From Edolisoma coerulescens (taxonomy: Eukaryota > Chordata > Aves > Passeriformes > Campephagidae), in assembly GCA_013397115.1 (NCBI GenBank), contig VWZW01000522.1:1054001-1118000 (forward strand): a DNA stretch of 64,000 bases, in the 5' to 3' direction. Below, piece by piece: positions 49,732 through 56,720 of this stretch; position 1 is the first letter of the stretch; each line of letters starts with the position of its first letter. The notes under the pieces are model-generated. The model saw nothing but the letters and a program-made list of their open reading frames with translations. It searched no databases and was not told the origin of the DNA. Both the position numbers and the translations under genes were made by a program.

Positions 49732-51167
49732 TTGTTATGCTTTAGATATTATTTGAAAGAAAAACAGGCAGTTGGAACTTGGTGTGATTTTTCAGTATGT
49801 AAATAGTTTTGTTTTCTTTGTGTCTTTACAGTTGTTAAAATGAGCTTTGTTTGTGCACAACAGATGGGCGCGCTCTGTTCAAAACCCACATCAGGTTCAG
49901 TTTCAATGCGCTAATGTCAATCTTGTATCTCCCTGGGCAACTTCATCTAAATCTTAGTAGTTTGGTCCTAGCCATGTCTGTGCTATACTTACAGTCAGCA
50001 AAAAGAAAAAGTGTTTACAACTCATTTGAGCTAAATTCTCTGAAAAGGTGTTATTTTCACATTTGCTTTGTTTACATTTAATATGTTTTAAACTTTCAGT
50101 GCAACAACCCCCAAACCAAAGAACCAAAGCTAAAGGCTGCTGCCCGGATAGTTCCTGAATGGGTTGATTATGACTCTGAGATCCGAGACTTAATACAGCA
50201 AATTGAAAGAGAGAAGAAAAATCTAACATCATTATTTCAAAAAGGTAATTTACATGCATATTCAGCTGTTAGCTTTTAAAAGTTAAATATTAATATAGTT
50301 GAAATTAAGATGGGGGTCAGTAGGCACAAATCTTGTATTTGTGTAATTTCCCTTGTTCTTAGAGAAATGGTGTGGGGTTTGATACTTGTGTGATGCTTCT
50401 TTACTCAGGAGTTACACTGAGAGGACAAAAGCTCTTGTTTCATGCCAGAATCTAAGAGGAAGTTCAGTGGTGTCCTGTTCCTGGACCTCAAACACAACCA
50501 ACAGTCACACATCATTTTAGCCATAAATATTAAAAAAAACACATTAGCTTAGACTTCACTTAGATAATCTAAAGCTCACGTCTATGAAGCAGTAGGGAAC
50601 TGAGTATTAATTTGCTTGCTATTGAATTAATAGACTAAATTCTATTTTAGTTAGTTTTTGGCGGTTTTGGTTTTTTTGTTTGCTTGGGGGGTTTTTTTGT
50701 TTGGTTTGGTTCTTTTTAACTGTAATTGTTTTAAACTGAATTGGTTAAATAGCATGAAAAACCCAGACAAACAAAAACCCAAAACTAAAAAAACCAAATG
50801 CACTTACAGGACTCCCAATAAGACTTGACTTCTTGGAGTAACGTGAAACAAAATGAAAAGATGATCTCAGCTCTCAGGGTTGAAGAAAAAGCTTAGCAGA
50901 TAAATATTTAAAAGTCTTGAGTGGAGGAACAAATTCACTTTTCCTTGTAAAGAATTCTTAGTGGGTTTTATTCTTTGTGAAAGTTTATGGTCAGCTTGTA
51001 GCAGGGCTCCAAAAATGAAGTTCATGTTGCTGAACTGACTGATTAGCAGGACATGGAAAGTAAAGGGCGTTCTCCACATTTTACAAACCCAGGAATTGTC
51101 TTTATGTAACTCTTTGGTGTATTTTTTTTTCCCTTTGGGTACAGGTCTCAAGCACGATGAACTTTAG
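931..51167 (+). CDS. UGGT2: UGGT2, UDP-glucose:glycoprotein glucosyltransferase 2 (3' part, 30 exons; 5' end outside window)
   Basis: ER-lumen enzyme that adds one glucose from UDP-glucose to N-glycans of misfolded glycoproteins, returning them to the calnexin/calreticulin cycle. Coding exons: 931-991, 5003-5094, 6060-6210, 7181-7300, 9489-9574, 11122-11257, 12821-12952, 13648-13812, 14247-14370, 14469-14567, 16416-16510, 18818-19024, 20147-20278, 22184-22311, 23472-23567, 24695-24797, 29605-29684, 31024-31213, 32067-32225, 33338-33423, 37604-37688, 39126-39211, 42379-42477, 43664-43748, 44153-44335, 45596-45756, 46043-46157, 48967-49083, 50100-50244, 51145-51167. All junctions are GT...AG and all phases agree, giving 1,180 residues of a family that is usually about 1,500 long. 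Approximate layout in window residues: Trx-like regions 1-650, beta-sandwich region 650-890, GT24 catalytic domain 890-1175. A DAD metal-binding motif sits at 991-993. The C-terminal HDEL, rather than the REEL of UGGT1, together with DNAJC3 next door supports UGGT2. The promoter and signal peptide are outside the window. Confidence 0.95.
2546..2575. repeat. Short tandem duplication
   Basis: cttaaccaaaaact occurs twice, 16 bases apart, in the UGGT2 intron 992-5002. Confidence 0.85.
3606..3953 (+). mobile_element. CR1 LINE, 3' end (sense)
   Basis: Classic CR1 3' part: gtatgtgaagggagggtgtc, gaggcagaacttctttactg, gagcactggaacagactggc, agagattgtggagtctccc, and a tail of ccttccaacctcaaccattc. It is 5'-truncated, as most CR1 copies are, and lies in the UGGT2 intron before 5003. 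Confidence 0.9.
5003..5094 (+). CDS. UGGT2: UGGT2 exon w2
   Basis: Encodes HFRETLGIQPGEARLFLNGL and onward to HDPF. The GIQPGEARLFLNG core is a hallmark of the Trx-like 2 region. It ends with GG of a split Gly codon; the donor is gtaaga. A 4.0 kb intron carrying a CR1 copy precedes it. Confidence 0.94.
6060..6210 (+). CDS. UGGT2: UGGT2 exon w3
   Basis: Encodes ILETLKLEGKVMHGL...LDIRHSSII. The acceptor is the AG at 6058-6059, which gives a Gly across the junction. Another AG at 6065-6066 lies just inside the exon but would break the frame. LDIRHSSI is strongly conserved in UGGTs. Confidence 0.94.
7181..7300 (+). CDS. UGGT2: UGGT2 exon w4
   Basis: Forty codons, phase 0 at both ends: WINNIEQDHSYSTWPASYQE, then LLKPTFPGFLQEIRRNLYNL. 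The LLKP.FPG and IRRN...NL motifs are typical of the Trx-like 2 region. Confidence 0.95.
7759..8592 (-). mobile_element. CR1 LINE with remnants of ORF2 C-terminus
   Basis: The longest CR1 copy here, inserted antisense in the UGGT2 intron 7301-9488. Its 3' end shows as atagaatcataaaatggttt on the plus strand. Minus-strand frames keep pieces of the reverse-transcriptase C-terminal region, such as KLSGAADTPEGWEAIQRDLD and MVRPHLECCIQLWGSQHRKD. The frame changes between pieces, so it is a dead copy. The long plus-strand ORFs here are its antisense shadow. Confidence 0.92.
9489..9574 (+). CDS. UGGT2: UGGT2 exon w5
   Basis: Encodes VLFVDPVQEGTGDYMKLAEL, then FYHHDVPL and a split Arg. It corresponds to the VLFIDPA...FYSHEVPLR segment of the family, a Trx-fold core strand. 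The donor is gtaagg. Confidence 0.95.
10372..10480 (-). mobile_element. CR1 fragment (antisense)
   Basis: Contains cagaacggtttgggttggaa and gggaccataaag, the reverse complement of the CR1 3' terminus, fading out after about 100 bases. Confidence 0.8.
11122..11257 (+). CDS. UGGT2: UGGT2 exon w6
   Basis: Encodes IGIVFILSTKEEVDGNEDAG, then VALWRTFNYIAEESDISQAF and LSIIN. GVALWR.FNYIAEE is a signature segment of UGGT. The donor gttagt is a less common but valid GT donor. Confidence 0.95.
11964..12100 (+). other. Exon-like ORF with good acceptor, unidentified
   Basis: Follows a strong pyrimidine tract and AG (gttttctgtttttatgttta, then G). It reads LRKCRGVMDKLREIKMKGIE, then VTSNTLEEKSTNVRELTCMG and DDYV to a TGA. 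Its phase does not fit UGGT2 exon 11122-11257, so it could not simply be spliced in this frame. Probably chance. Confidence 0.15.
12821..12952 (+). CDS. UGGT2: UGGT2 exon w7
   Basis: Forty-four codons, phase 0: MYHEVKDRNVLTVGDVKVVL, then RSEYPHADVQSILDVHSEYD and EGRK. It aligns to the charged helical part of the Trx-like 2 region. The acceptor is ttttacag. Confidence 0.95.
13648..13812 (+). CDS. UGGT2: UGGT2 exon w8
   Basis: Fifty-five codons, phase 0: AGATFYKKSGLGPLPQALFN, then GVPF...LETLILQRIFDA and RAVFM. GLGPLPQAL.NG.PF is among the most conserved UGGT motifs. Confidence 0.96.
14247..14370 (+). CDS. UGGT2: UGGT2 exon w9
   Basis: Encodes GLLDDHVNAVDFLMDQNNVV, then SRINPDILGAERRYIHFRST and S. 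The last base starts a Val codon completed in the next exon. The intron that follows is only 98 bases, the shortest in the window. Confidence 0.94.
14469..14567 (+). CDS. UGGT2: UGGT2 exon w10
   Basis: Encodes QFHVEDFSTFSFLDSQDKSA, then VISDNMKYLTKK, opening the third Trx-like region. It ends in a run of seven A before the final G and the gtaatt donor. Confidence 0.95.
16416..16510 (+). CDS. UGGT2: UGGT2 exon w11
   Basis: Encodes EDALYAVTIWIVADFDKPAG, then RRLLSNALKSL. The TIW.VADFDKP.GR motif is conserved. The acceptor is aattttcag and the donor gtgagt. Confidence 0.95.
17811..18270 (-). mobile_element. Old, diverged CR1 (antisense)
   Basis: Recognisable landmarks in order: gctggaagagacctcttgag, gtcatcctgttcagcctcc, ccaaggaggtgactc, gttgcacagcctt, ccccttgttacact, cagatggagcgaacccaggt, cagtgcttcctcatag. 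Heavily decayed, in the UGGT2 intron 16511-18817. Confidence 0.75.
18818..19024 (+). CDS. UGGT2: UGGT2 exon w12
   Basis: The longest exon (69 codons, phase 0): KTSSHTRVGILNNPSSKIKE, then DNTAIARGILAAFLTQSNSN and LKSF...KIVKFLIP. R.GI..NP and NTAI.RGILAAFLTQ are family motifs of the third Trx-like region. Confidence 0.95.
20147..20278 (+). CDS. UGGT2: UGGT2 exon w13
   Basis: Forty-four codons: GMDGDAFEKKYNTLGLDLIK, then THQMFCQEVLKLLPGQMAVI and SNGR. The H.. FC..VLKL.PG segment and the closing SNGR are conserved across UGGT1 and UGGT2. Confidence 0.95.
22184..22311 (+). CDS. UGGT2: UGGT2 exon w14
   Basis: Encodes VLGPLDENEFYAEDFNLLEK, then ITYSTSAEKIKAVVKEMGNS and SK. GPLDE.EFY..DF is a UGGT signature. 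An N-S-S sequon lies at the end. It closes with AG of a split Ser codon, so any alternative downstream exon beginning with one completing base would stay in frame (see 22711). Confidence 0.95.
22711..22947 (+). other. Candidate alternative last exon of UGGT2 (intronic polyadenylation)
   Basis: The acceptor ttatattcttcttacag is strong. The frame set by exon 22184-22311 (ending AG of a Ser codon) continues for 64 codons, a charged helix-like peptide including GVAQLKESLPDKQNQQEAEL and REISRERKTIF, to TAG at 22904-22906. AATAAA follows at 22942 with GT-rich sequence after it, and a second one is at 23024. Inclusion would yield a UGGT2 lacking the beta-sandwich and catalytic domains. I recognise no homolog. 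Confidence 0.3.
23472..23567 (+). CDS. UGGT2: UGGT2 exon w15
   Basis: Encodes GSDLIMKIDALLSSLPKTEM, then RQDVELLKEQH, with split Ser codons at both ends. It matches the family's SD.IMK.DALMSS segment. The acceptor is taatacag. Confidence 0.94.
24695..24797 (+). CDS. UGGT2: UGGT2 exon w16
   Basis: Encodes VVKVQPQENDPFYDVIAIVD, then PLTREAQKMTHLLI. IVDPLTREAQKM is nearly invariant in UGGTs. A 4.8 kb intron follows, the largest in the window. Confidence 0.95.
26103..26130. repeat. Short TA/TG microsatellite
   Basis: An imperfect (TA)n(TG)n(TA)n tract, tatatatatatgtgtgtata followed by tatacata, in the UGGT2 intron 24798-29604. Confidence 0.8.
27098..27133. repeat. Hairpin: 13-bp perfect inverted repeat, 10-base loop
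   Basis: tttttcctcatgt and acatgaggaaaaa are exact reverse complements around the loop ctcaccgaaa. Intronic; no function visible. Confidence 0.9.
27297..27385 (-). mobile_element. Very old CR1-type 3' tail
   Basis: The segment gataatctagtctgatttcc, followed by tatataacacgggtcacagg and acttc, resembles the 3' tail of CR1 subfamilies abundant in turtles and crocodilians (from memory of that consensus). If so, the insertion predates birds. Confidence 0.5.
27751..27776. repeat. Near-perfect palindrome: 12-bp arms, 2-base spacer
   Basis: ttttattgtgca and tgcacaataaaa are exact reverse complements with CA between them. Each strand therefore carries an AATAAA. It is in the UGGT2 intron 24798-29604. 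Confidence 0.92.
29605..29684 (+). CDS. UGGT2: UGGT2 exon w17
   Basis: Encodes VLKDIINMKLRLFLNCKSKL, then SEVPLR. It is a strand and helix of the region leading into the beta-sandwiches; the LF.NC..KLSE.PL motif is conserved. Confidence 0.94.
31024..31213 (+). CDS. UGGT2: UGGT2 exon w18
   Basis: Encodes FYRFVLEPELTYGINKHLPS, then EPVAKFLELPESPLLTLNMI and TPESWLVEAV...IHLQE. FYR.VLEPEL and LTLNM.TPE.W.VE are UGGT signatures. It carries an N-S-S sequon next to CDLDNI. Confidence 0.96.
32067..32225 (+). CDS. UGGT2: UGGT2 exon w19
   Basis: Fifty-three codons: IKGAVIAEYELEYILLEGHC, then FDVTTGQPPRGLQFTLGTKK and NPVMVDTIVMANL. PPRGLQ..LGT...P...DTIVMAN is a strongly conserved beta-sandwich segment. 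Confidence 0.96.
33338..33423 (+). CDS. UGGT2: UGGT2 exon w20
   Basis: Encodes GYFQLKANPGAWTLRLRKGR, then SEEIYQVF and a split Ser. GYFQLKA.PG.W.L.LR.GRS..IY is a beta-sandwich signature. A 4.2 kb intron follows. Confidence 0.96.
33424..37603 (+). other. UGGT2 intron, 4.2 kb
   Basis: AT-rich and free of recognisable CR1. A minus-strand ORF of 157 codons (36851-37324) is unusually long for such sequence but unrecognised. Confidence 0.85.
37604..37688 (+). CDS. UGGT2: UGGT2 exon w21
   Basis: Encodes HEGTDSVADLTDVIVVLNNF, then RSKIIKVQ. It matches the HEGTDS...D..VV..SF..K..KV segment closing the beta-sandwich region. Confidence 0.95.
39126..39211 (+). CDS. UGGT2: UGGT2 exon w22 (variable linker)
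   Basis: Encodes VQKRPDKVNEELLTDVTTEK, then KGNMESVT and a split Arg. This is the charged, poorly conserved linker between the beta-sandwiches and the catalytic domain. It contains a run of eight A (39181-39188). It is kept by phase and position rather than by strong similarity. Confidence 0.85.
39212..42378 (+). other. UGGT2 intron, 3.2 kb, with CR1 and a GC-richer block
   Basis: Contains CR1 at 40011-40310 and then, to about 41180, sequence clearly richer in G and C than its surroundings that I cannot assign. A T/G-rich tract is at 42047-42088. Confidence 0.8.
40011..40310 (-). mobile_element. CR1 LINE 3' end (antisense)
   Basis: Clear CR1: tagaatcacagaatgttaag, ggttgggagggcccttaaag, atcatccagtctcaaac, cccggccttgaacactgcc, cctcccagggcaacgtgttc, gtaaagaatttcttcctaat. 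It is among the better preserved copies and lies in the UGGT2 intron 39212-42378. Confidence 0.92.
42379..42477 (+). CDS. UGGT2: UGGT2 exon w23 (start of GT24 domain)
   Basis: Encodes FSEELPTDEKEKKSDILNIF, then SVASGHLYERFL. NIFSVASGHLYERFL opens the family-24 glycosyltransferase domain. Confidence 0.96.
43664..43748 (+). CDS. UGGT2: UGGT2 exon w24
   Basis: Encodes IMMLSVLRHTKTPVKFWFLK, then NYLSPTFK, all conserved GT24 sequence. The productive acceptor is the AG at 43662-43663. A second, pyrimidine-supported AG at 43646-43647 lies 16 bases upstream and would shift the frame. Confidence 0.95.
44153..44335 (+). CDS. UGGT2: UGGT2 exon w25 (DxD motif)
   Basis: Sixty-one codons: DVIPHMAKKYGFKYELVQYK, then WPRWLYQQTEKQRIIWGYKI and LFLDVLFPLAVDKIIFVDAD plus Q. 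FVDAD carries the DxD motif that binds the divalent metal and UDP-glucose in GT24 enzymes. RIIWGYKILFLDVLFPL is nearly invariant. Confidence 0.97.
45596..45756 (+). CDS. UGGT2: UGGT2 exon w26
   Basis: Encodes IVRSDLKELRDLDLNGAPYG, then YTPFCDSRREMDGYRFWKSG and YWASHLGKRKYHI. These are catalytic-domain core motifs (DLKEL, PYG.TPFCDSR.EMDGYRFWK.GYW). The donor gtagga is weak but canonical. Confidence 0.97.
46043..46157 (+). CDS. UGGT2: UGGT2 exon w27
   Basis: Encodes ALYVVDLKKFRKIAAGDRLR, then GQYQALSQDPNSLSNLDQ. The NLDQ/D stretch completed by the next exon is a conserved catalytic-site loop of GT24. Confidence 0.97.
46158..48966 (+). other. UGGT2 intron, 2.8 kb
   Basis: Ordinary intron; a mildly GC-richer patch at 46550-47040 without recognised repeat or frame. 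Confidence 0.8.
48967..49083 (+). CDS. UGGT2: UGGT2 exon w28
   Basis: Thirty-nine codons: DLPNNMIHQVAIKSLPQEWL, then WCETWCDDKSKKKAKTIDL. LPN.M.H.V.I.SLPQ.WLWCETWC is a conserved GT24 segment. Confidence 0.97.
49691..49728. repeat. (AC)19 microsatellite
   Basis: An uninterrupted AC dinucleotide repeat of 19 units in the UGGT2 intron 49084-50099. It is likely to vary in length between individuals. Confidence 0.98.
50100..50244 (+). CDS. UGGT2: UGGT2 exon w29
   Basis: Encodes CNNPQTKEPKLKAAARIVPE, then WVDYDSEIRDLIQQIEREKK and NLTSLFQK. C.NP.TKE.KL.AA.RI.PEW is conserved, and the charged helix after it is variable. An N-L-T sequon lies near the C-terminus. Confidence 0.96.
50648..50802. repeat. 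Imperfect long inverted repeat (GT-rich arm / AC-rich arm)
   Basis: A G/T-rich arm (about 50651-50715, with ggttttggtttttttgtttg and ggggggtttttttg) faces a C/A-rich arm (about 50757-50800, with aaacccagacaaacaaaaac and ccaaaactaaaaaaaccaaa). About 40 bases of AT-rich sequence lie between. It sits in the last UGGT2 intron. Confidence 0.7.
51145..51167 (+). CDS. UGGT2: UGGT2 exon w30 (terminal coding exon, HDEL)
   Basis: Only 23 coding bases, completing a Gly codon and adding LKHDEL and TAG. HDEL is a KDEL-receptor retrieval signal, as expected for a soluble ER-lumen enzyme. The phase leaves only this reading in register with the exon before. Confidence 0.96.
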
Positions 51168-51617
51168 CACAGCCCATGGCCAGCAATGGTGACAGCTCGA
51201 GAGTCTTCTGGGAAGGACTGAACGGAATTTACAGCTGTAACATTGGCACCATTTGCAACATTCTTTAATGTGAAGTCAAATATTTTATAACTTTAAGTGT
51301 TATTTAAAACATTTTAAATGCAATACAAAAATGGGAAATCCACAGGTACTTGGGGGTTTGGGGTTTTTTAACCAGTATGGAGCAGCTTTCCCAGTTGCTT
51401 TTCTTTTCTTTTCCTTCTCTAAAGTAGAGTTTGTCCAGAGGATTCAGGAATATGAAGAAAGATGTGTCAGTCTGGGGGAGGACACACACATTGAATATGT
51501 ACTTGAAAACTATTTTGTGCATATTCCATGCATTAGGCTACTGCATTTAAATATCAAGAATTTTGATTATATGCCCATAGTTTTGTCCCTAGAGAAATGC
51601 TGTGGTCACAAGAATTT

Positions 51618-51623
51618 AATAAA
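51618..51623 (+). terminator. Candidate proximal poly(A) signal of UGGT2
   Basis: AATAAA 451 bases after the stop codon, followed by A-rich sequence; the downstream GT content is modest. It is a possible short-UTR end. Confidence 0.45.
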
Positions 51624-51916
51624 AAATAACATGTGTAATTTAGACCACACAAAGATAAGTCCACGTGGAAGCTAAAGCAAGGAATGACACTTTTCATTTA
51701 TTATGCAGGATTGCTGCACTCTTAACGGATTTTAAAAACTAATTTTTGATTCTTAGGTTCCTTTTGGCCATTTAAATAGTGTGTGATAAAATTCCATTAT
51801 GGTTTTGGTTGAGGTGATTTTCCAACCAGCATACATTGCATCAGAAGGTCAGTACCTGAAAGCTGCTTCTACTCACTTCTGATTATCATCATCCTGTTTA
51901 TAACTGAAAGTAAAAT

Positions 51917-51922
51917 AATAAA
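51917..51922 (+). terminator. Probable main poly(A) signal of UGGT2
   Basis: AATAAA followed within 10 to 40 bases by GT-rich sequence (gtgagtattttttg, gtggtgtctcctgt), the usual downstream element. It lies about 750 bases after the stop. Confidence 0.6.
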
Positions 51923-51945
51923 ATACGTGAGTATTTTTTGACTAT

Positions 51946-54429
51946 CAGTGGTGTCTCCTGTAATTTTCTAAACCTGGACTCACAAAACCATTGCTTTAAT
52001 GGGATACTGACATTTTGATCCCAGAAAAATTGCAGGGAAAAATTCTTGCAATACACGTACTTGAAAATGGGGAATTTGTGTCTTAAACTGAAATCTAGTG
52101 CCTTAAATACAGACCCTGTTGTTCAGGCTGTGCTGGTTTCAGACTGGGATTGGATGGGACCACTCATTCTTCTGAGAACAACTTAATGAAGTCTTCCAGT
52201 TTAAATGCTTGAAATTGTAAAAGAGCAGGTAATTTGCACTAAGTGGGTGAATCAGCAATGAGTTGCACATTATTTCCATAGCAGCAAATAATTGAACAAA
52301 CAGTAAGAGAAATGAACCATATTTTGTATCCACTGTCATTGTCATCAGGTGTTGGTTATTTACAATTTCTTACTGTAAGAGCGAGTATTTAAAATCACAC
52401 GTTGCTGGTATTTTTCAAGCCATTTTACTAAGTAATATGAGACATGCCGGGTTTTTTACAGCTTTTTGTATTTTTTGTTTTACTTTTATGTATTTTGAAC
52501 AGTTTTAACATGTCACATACAGATTTTTAGATGGCTGTTGAGGGATTTCCTTTGTATGAAGTACCCAATGGAGTATTTCCTGTGTAACCCAATAGCAAAT
52601 GTCAGTAAAGCCTGAAAGTCAGTTCACTTTGTCTGTCCCATTTCAGTGCAGGAGCTGTCTTGTTATGCTTGTTCTCTTGATTATTTCAGGGTATCATGCA
52701 GCAAGTCAAATATATTTGAACATAAACTTTAAGTTGGTATTTTTATACCATAGAGATGGACTTGTAATTGACTCAGCCAATACATATGCATTACTATAAA
52801 TGCCATGCATAACAAGGAAATAACTGATTCTCCGTATCAGAGGACAAAACCCCCAAACCATTATTCAACTGTTTATTTTGTTTTCAAAATATTTTTCTAA
52901 GCTTCCATCCTGCTGCCTGATTCTGCAGCAGCATTTCACATTGATCTGCCTTGGTATTCCATGCTTGAAGCGCACATTGGAAAACTTGCTTTAGGACAGA
53001 AGTTAAAGGTTCTTTAAGAAACCTTAGTTCTCTTTAATTATCTGAGTGAGAATGTTAAGCAGTATAAAAAGTGGATAATTCATGCACTGATTTCATGTTC
53101 ATTTTCTCCGTAGCATCCTGTTCTTTTTTAAATTGGATTACCTCTACTGGCTTTAAAAAAAGAAATAGCTCTTTAAATACTATTTCCTTGAGATTACTTA
53201 AATGATTAGAATATAATTTTATAAATGTAATTTGCTGGAGATATTTTGGAGATGTAAAAGGTTTCATGCAAATTTCTACAGTGTTTTATATATTTGTACA
53301 AAATTTCTTTTTTTTCTGCATACTACTACTTTCAAAGAAAGCTCTTTTTTTGAGATGGTTTATAAAATAAGAAAGGTCCCACAAATATATTCACTACTTT
53401 TTAAAGATCTCTTTAAAGCTGCACTTTGAGTAATTTGCATATCAGTATATTTTTAATACTAAATCCATGGATTGTATATGTTGTACAAAACATTAAAAGG
53501 TACCACAGGAGAAAAAAGATGATTCTTTTCTGTTCTCCTTTTTTGTATTACACAATAACCATTCCTGACTTGGTTAACAGATCCAAAGCAAAAAAATGGC
53601 AGCAAGTCCTCAAATGGCTTTAATCTATGAAAGTGTTTTTGCAGGGAAGCAACAGCAATGTTCAAAATAAGGCATCTGCTGTAGGGTGAGGTGTAGAGAT
53701 GCAGAGAGATCTTATTTTTGATTTCAGGACTTGTGCTCTGCCCTGTGAAAGGGAAGAAAACACATCCTGGTTTAGAGTGTTGCCAAAACATGGGACAATT
53801 CAGTAACTAAGCAAAGGAGTATTTGAACTATTCAAATGAAGGTTTTTTACAATTTATATTCCTATTACTATTACAGTGTCTTTTCTACATCTTGATCTTT
53901 TTGGTATCAGCTGGCAAGTTTAACAGAAAATGAACACTCCAGGCATTAGTGCAGTATTGTTGGTGAGCCAGAGCTTTAGTATTAAAAGTATTTCTCAGTA
54001 AGGCTCCTTTTAACCTGTTCCCTGAATCAAGTACTTGCCTTCAGACTGAGACTTCATGGAACCAGAGGATACAGCGTTGGAAGGGACCTCAAGGATCATT
54101 TGCTCCAGCCTTCTTTGGCAAAAGCCTGGTCCAGACAAGATAACCCAGTCAGGCACATGTTAGTGTCCAACACTGGGGAATGCACCAGTTCCTGGGGATA
54201 TTCCAGGGGCTGGCTGTTCTCACTGTGAAATCAGCATTCAACAGGGCTTCTACAGTTGTTGTACCGACTGCTATACATCTGAGGTTCTCTTCCACACAGG
54301 ACCTGGCTGCTGCCTCCTCTCCTCCCCTGCCTGCAGCACTGCCCTGTGCATTTCTGCACAGCTCCAACTTCAAACCTGGAGAGCAGGGCGAGGAAAGAAG
54401 GGAAGACAAATCCACAGCAGTGCTTTGTT
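51946..54429. other. Intergenic gap between converging genes
   Basis: About 2.5 kb between the probable poly(A) regions of UGGT2 and DNAJC3. AT-rich, with one CR1 remnant at 54055-54240 and no supportable gene. Confidence 0.65.
54055..54240 (-). mobile_element. CR1 remnant (antisense)
   Basis: Starts with tggaaccagaggatacagcg and ttggaagggacctcaaggat, the CR1 3' terminus in reverse; the rest is diverged. It sits between the probable 3' ends of UGGT2 and DNAJC3. Confidence 0.7.
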
Positions 54430-54444
54430 GTCATCATAAATATC

Positions 54445-54450
54445 TTTATT
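54445..54450 (-). terminator. Probable distal poly(A) signal of DNAJC3
   Basis: TTTATT on the plus strand, i.e. AATAAA on the minus strand, with TG-containing sequence (GCACTGCTGTGGATTTGTC) downstream in transcript sense. Confidence 0.5.
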
Positions 54451-56696
54451 GTGAAAAATACCATAAAATAATTCCCACAGTTCTAGAAAAAACAGTTCTT
54501 GCTTTTAAGATCTATGATTCCATATAAAGACATTTTATAATTTGAAACATTTGATAAATCTCTGGCTAGCTTTACTTATCCTTCTTAAAACATGAAACTG
54601 CTACTTAGTGATTTGCTGAGGGAAAAAAAAAAATTATTCTCCCATTTATTTTGTTACGGCTTTATGGATAGAAGTGTGTATTACCGAGCAAACAATACCT
54701 TACAATAAGGCACTTTTAAATACAACTAACCTGCTATGCTATCCTGGCTAGTTTCCAGCAAAGCTCCTATAAATCACAGCCCTAAACAGAAGAATAATTC
54801 TTGTTCCAAACACTGGTCTGAAAACTGAAACGATAACAAGCTTCAAGGTTTTTTTTAAAAAAGCTTAAGCTGACACATTTTCTGCATATGTCACAAGCTT
54901 GAGCTCTTCAGTTTGTAATTCACTTTCAATCTCTTTTAATACTGATCAATTATTATATCAGTATTAAGCATGTACCAAGTAAAGTATGCTCCCCCCCACC
55001 TTCATTTTAAAACAAGTTGGAAACTAGTTTATTAAAACTGAAAAAATTCCACAGAGTAAGTTTGCATCTACATCCAGGCCAATTATGGTAATGCTGCTTC
55101 ATGCACATCTCAGGGTTGACAAACTACTGAGACATTTACTTCAATGTTCAGTTACTGAACATTATTGCACCACAGACACTCACAAATAAATAAAAAGGTG
55201 AGTTCAGCTTCCTTGCGTGTCGCCTGCACCATTAACACTCAGCGTGTTCCCAGGGCTTCGTTTTCCAGAGTCACGTCAGGAAATGCAGCATCAGAGCTGG
55301 AGAGCCTTGCAATGGAAAGGGTTTCTTTCAAACACAGCTTTGTCTTTCTGTGTTTCCAGGACACCTCAAAGCCCTTCAAAACAGCACGGGGGTGGTAACA
55401 CTTCTTGTAAACAGCAGCTGCTCAATACTAGGAAAGCCTTGTTCCCCACTGTCGCTTTTTGCTTTTGTTTCCAAGAACCTGTCTTCCACAGAAGGAATCT
55501 GTGAACAGCAATCATGCATTAATCATCTTCCTTCTTCTACTGACTACATTCAAGCCTTTTTGTTCTTAAAATGTAATTTTCCCATTCCCATTCATTCATT
55601 TTCAAAATGCACATGGTCCTTTTTTGTTCCTGAATGCTCCCAGCCTACAGCAGAACTGGCCCGCTGCCTCTGATGAACAAACCCATACTGCTCCAACATC
55701 AGTGCCTTGTATGAAGAATTTACTCATGAAGGAACATCTTATTCCTTCTCTAGAAGAAAAAAATTAAACCCCAGGAAACAATTCTCTCAGCTCGAGCTTT
55801 TAAAGCTGCACAAGGGCAGTCCTTTGAAATAAGACTTATTCCCAGCAGTCCCCTGGCACACAAGCACAGCTGTCTGTGACTTCACTGTGACTTCCTGCAG
55901 CCCAGCCACTCCTGTGTGTACAAGAATAGACACATTGCTCATGTTGCTCATTCAATACTCATTTAAAAGCAGCCCCTCAGGGGCACAGGGCTGACAAGAG
56001 CTGCAGGAGGACACGGGACAGCCGCCCACCCACAGCTACCTGCCCAACTTTAGGTACTGCCAGCAAGGAGCAGGGGCACAGAGGCCAAGGCCATGGGGCA
56101 GCAGGTTCCTCAGTGTGCAGTGAGCTCCTCTGTCTGAGCCCCAGCCCCTCAGAGCTGTGCCAGCCTTGAGCACTCTGAACAGCCCTGAGCATCGCCAACA
56201 GTTTAAGCAAAAACTTTTCCGACAGGTCAAAAGCACAAGTTGAACTTGGAGAAAGTCATTCGACTTGGGGAACATCCAACACTGGAGTTTAACAGGTTGC
56301 TTGGGGTGGTTTTGTACCATAAACTGTTAGAAATCACCACACATGCTCCTCAGTTTGAAGATAAATTTGTGAACAATGACGTTTAAATTGCTGCTGAAAA
56401 ACATTTTACAAAGCCACATGGCCTCGCAATTATGTTGGTGAAGTACTTGAGGCAGGAGCCAAGGGTTCTGCTTAACAGCAACTTCATCTACAGTAAGAAA
56501 ACCACCCCTTTCCGACTGAAGGCCTTATTTGCTAATTTCATTTGTTTTACTGAGGCTGCTTAGGTTTTCAAGTGCCAGGAGTTGAAGCAAGAGAAGATTC
56601 CTAGCAACTGATTATTGTTTTCTAGTTAAAATCCAATCAGCAGAACACTGACGAACTGTAATTCTTGCGTTCCAAGAAAATGGCTGCAATGAAACT

Positions 56697-56720
56697 CAGT
56701 AATTATGTCAGTAATTATGA
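56697..56720. repeat. 12-bp tandem duplication in DNAJC3 3' UTR
   Basis: cagtaattatgt is followed at once by cagtaattatga. A minor local duplication in the inferred 3' UTR. Confidence 0.85.

Larger units (their letters stand above)
51168..51945 (+). other. UGGT2: UGGT2 3' UTR (end inferred)
   Basis: AT-rich sequence after the stop, with no conserved frame. Two AATAAA hexamers (51618 and 51917) mark likely short and long 3' ends. A 114-codon ORF inside it (51331-51675) resembles nothing I know and I treat it as non-coding. The exact end needs transcript data. Confidence 0.7.

Noticed and set aside
51331..51675. 114-codon plus-strand ORF after the UGGT2 stop
   Set aside because: It lies in the 3' UTR, contains no known motif and has an A-rich end; no sign of translation.
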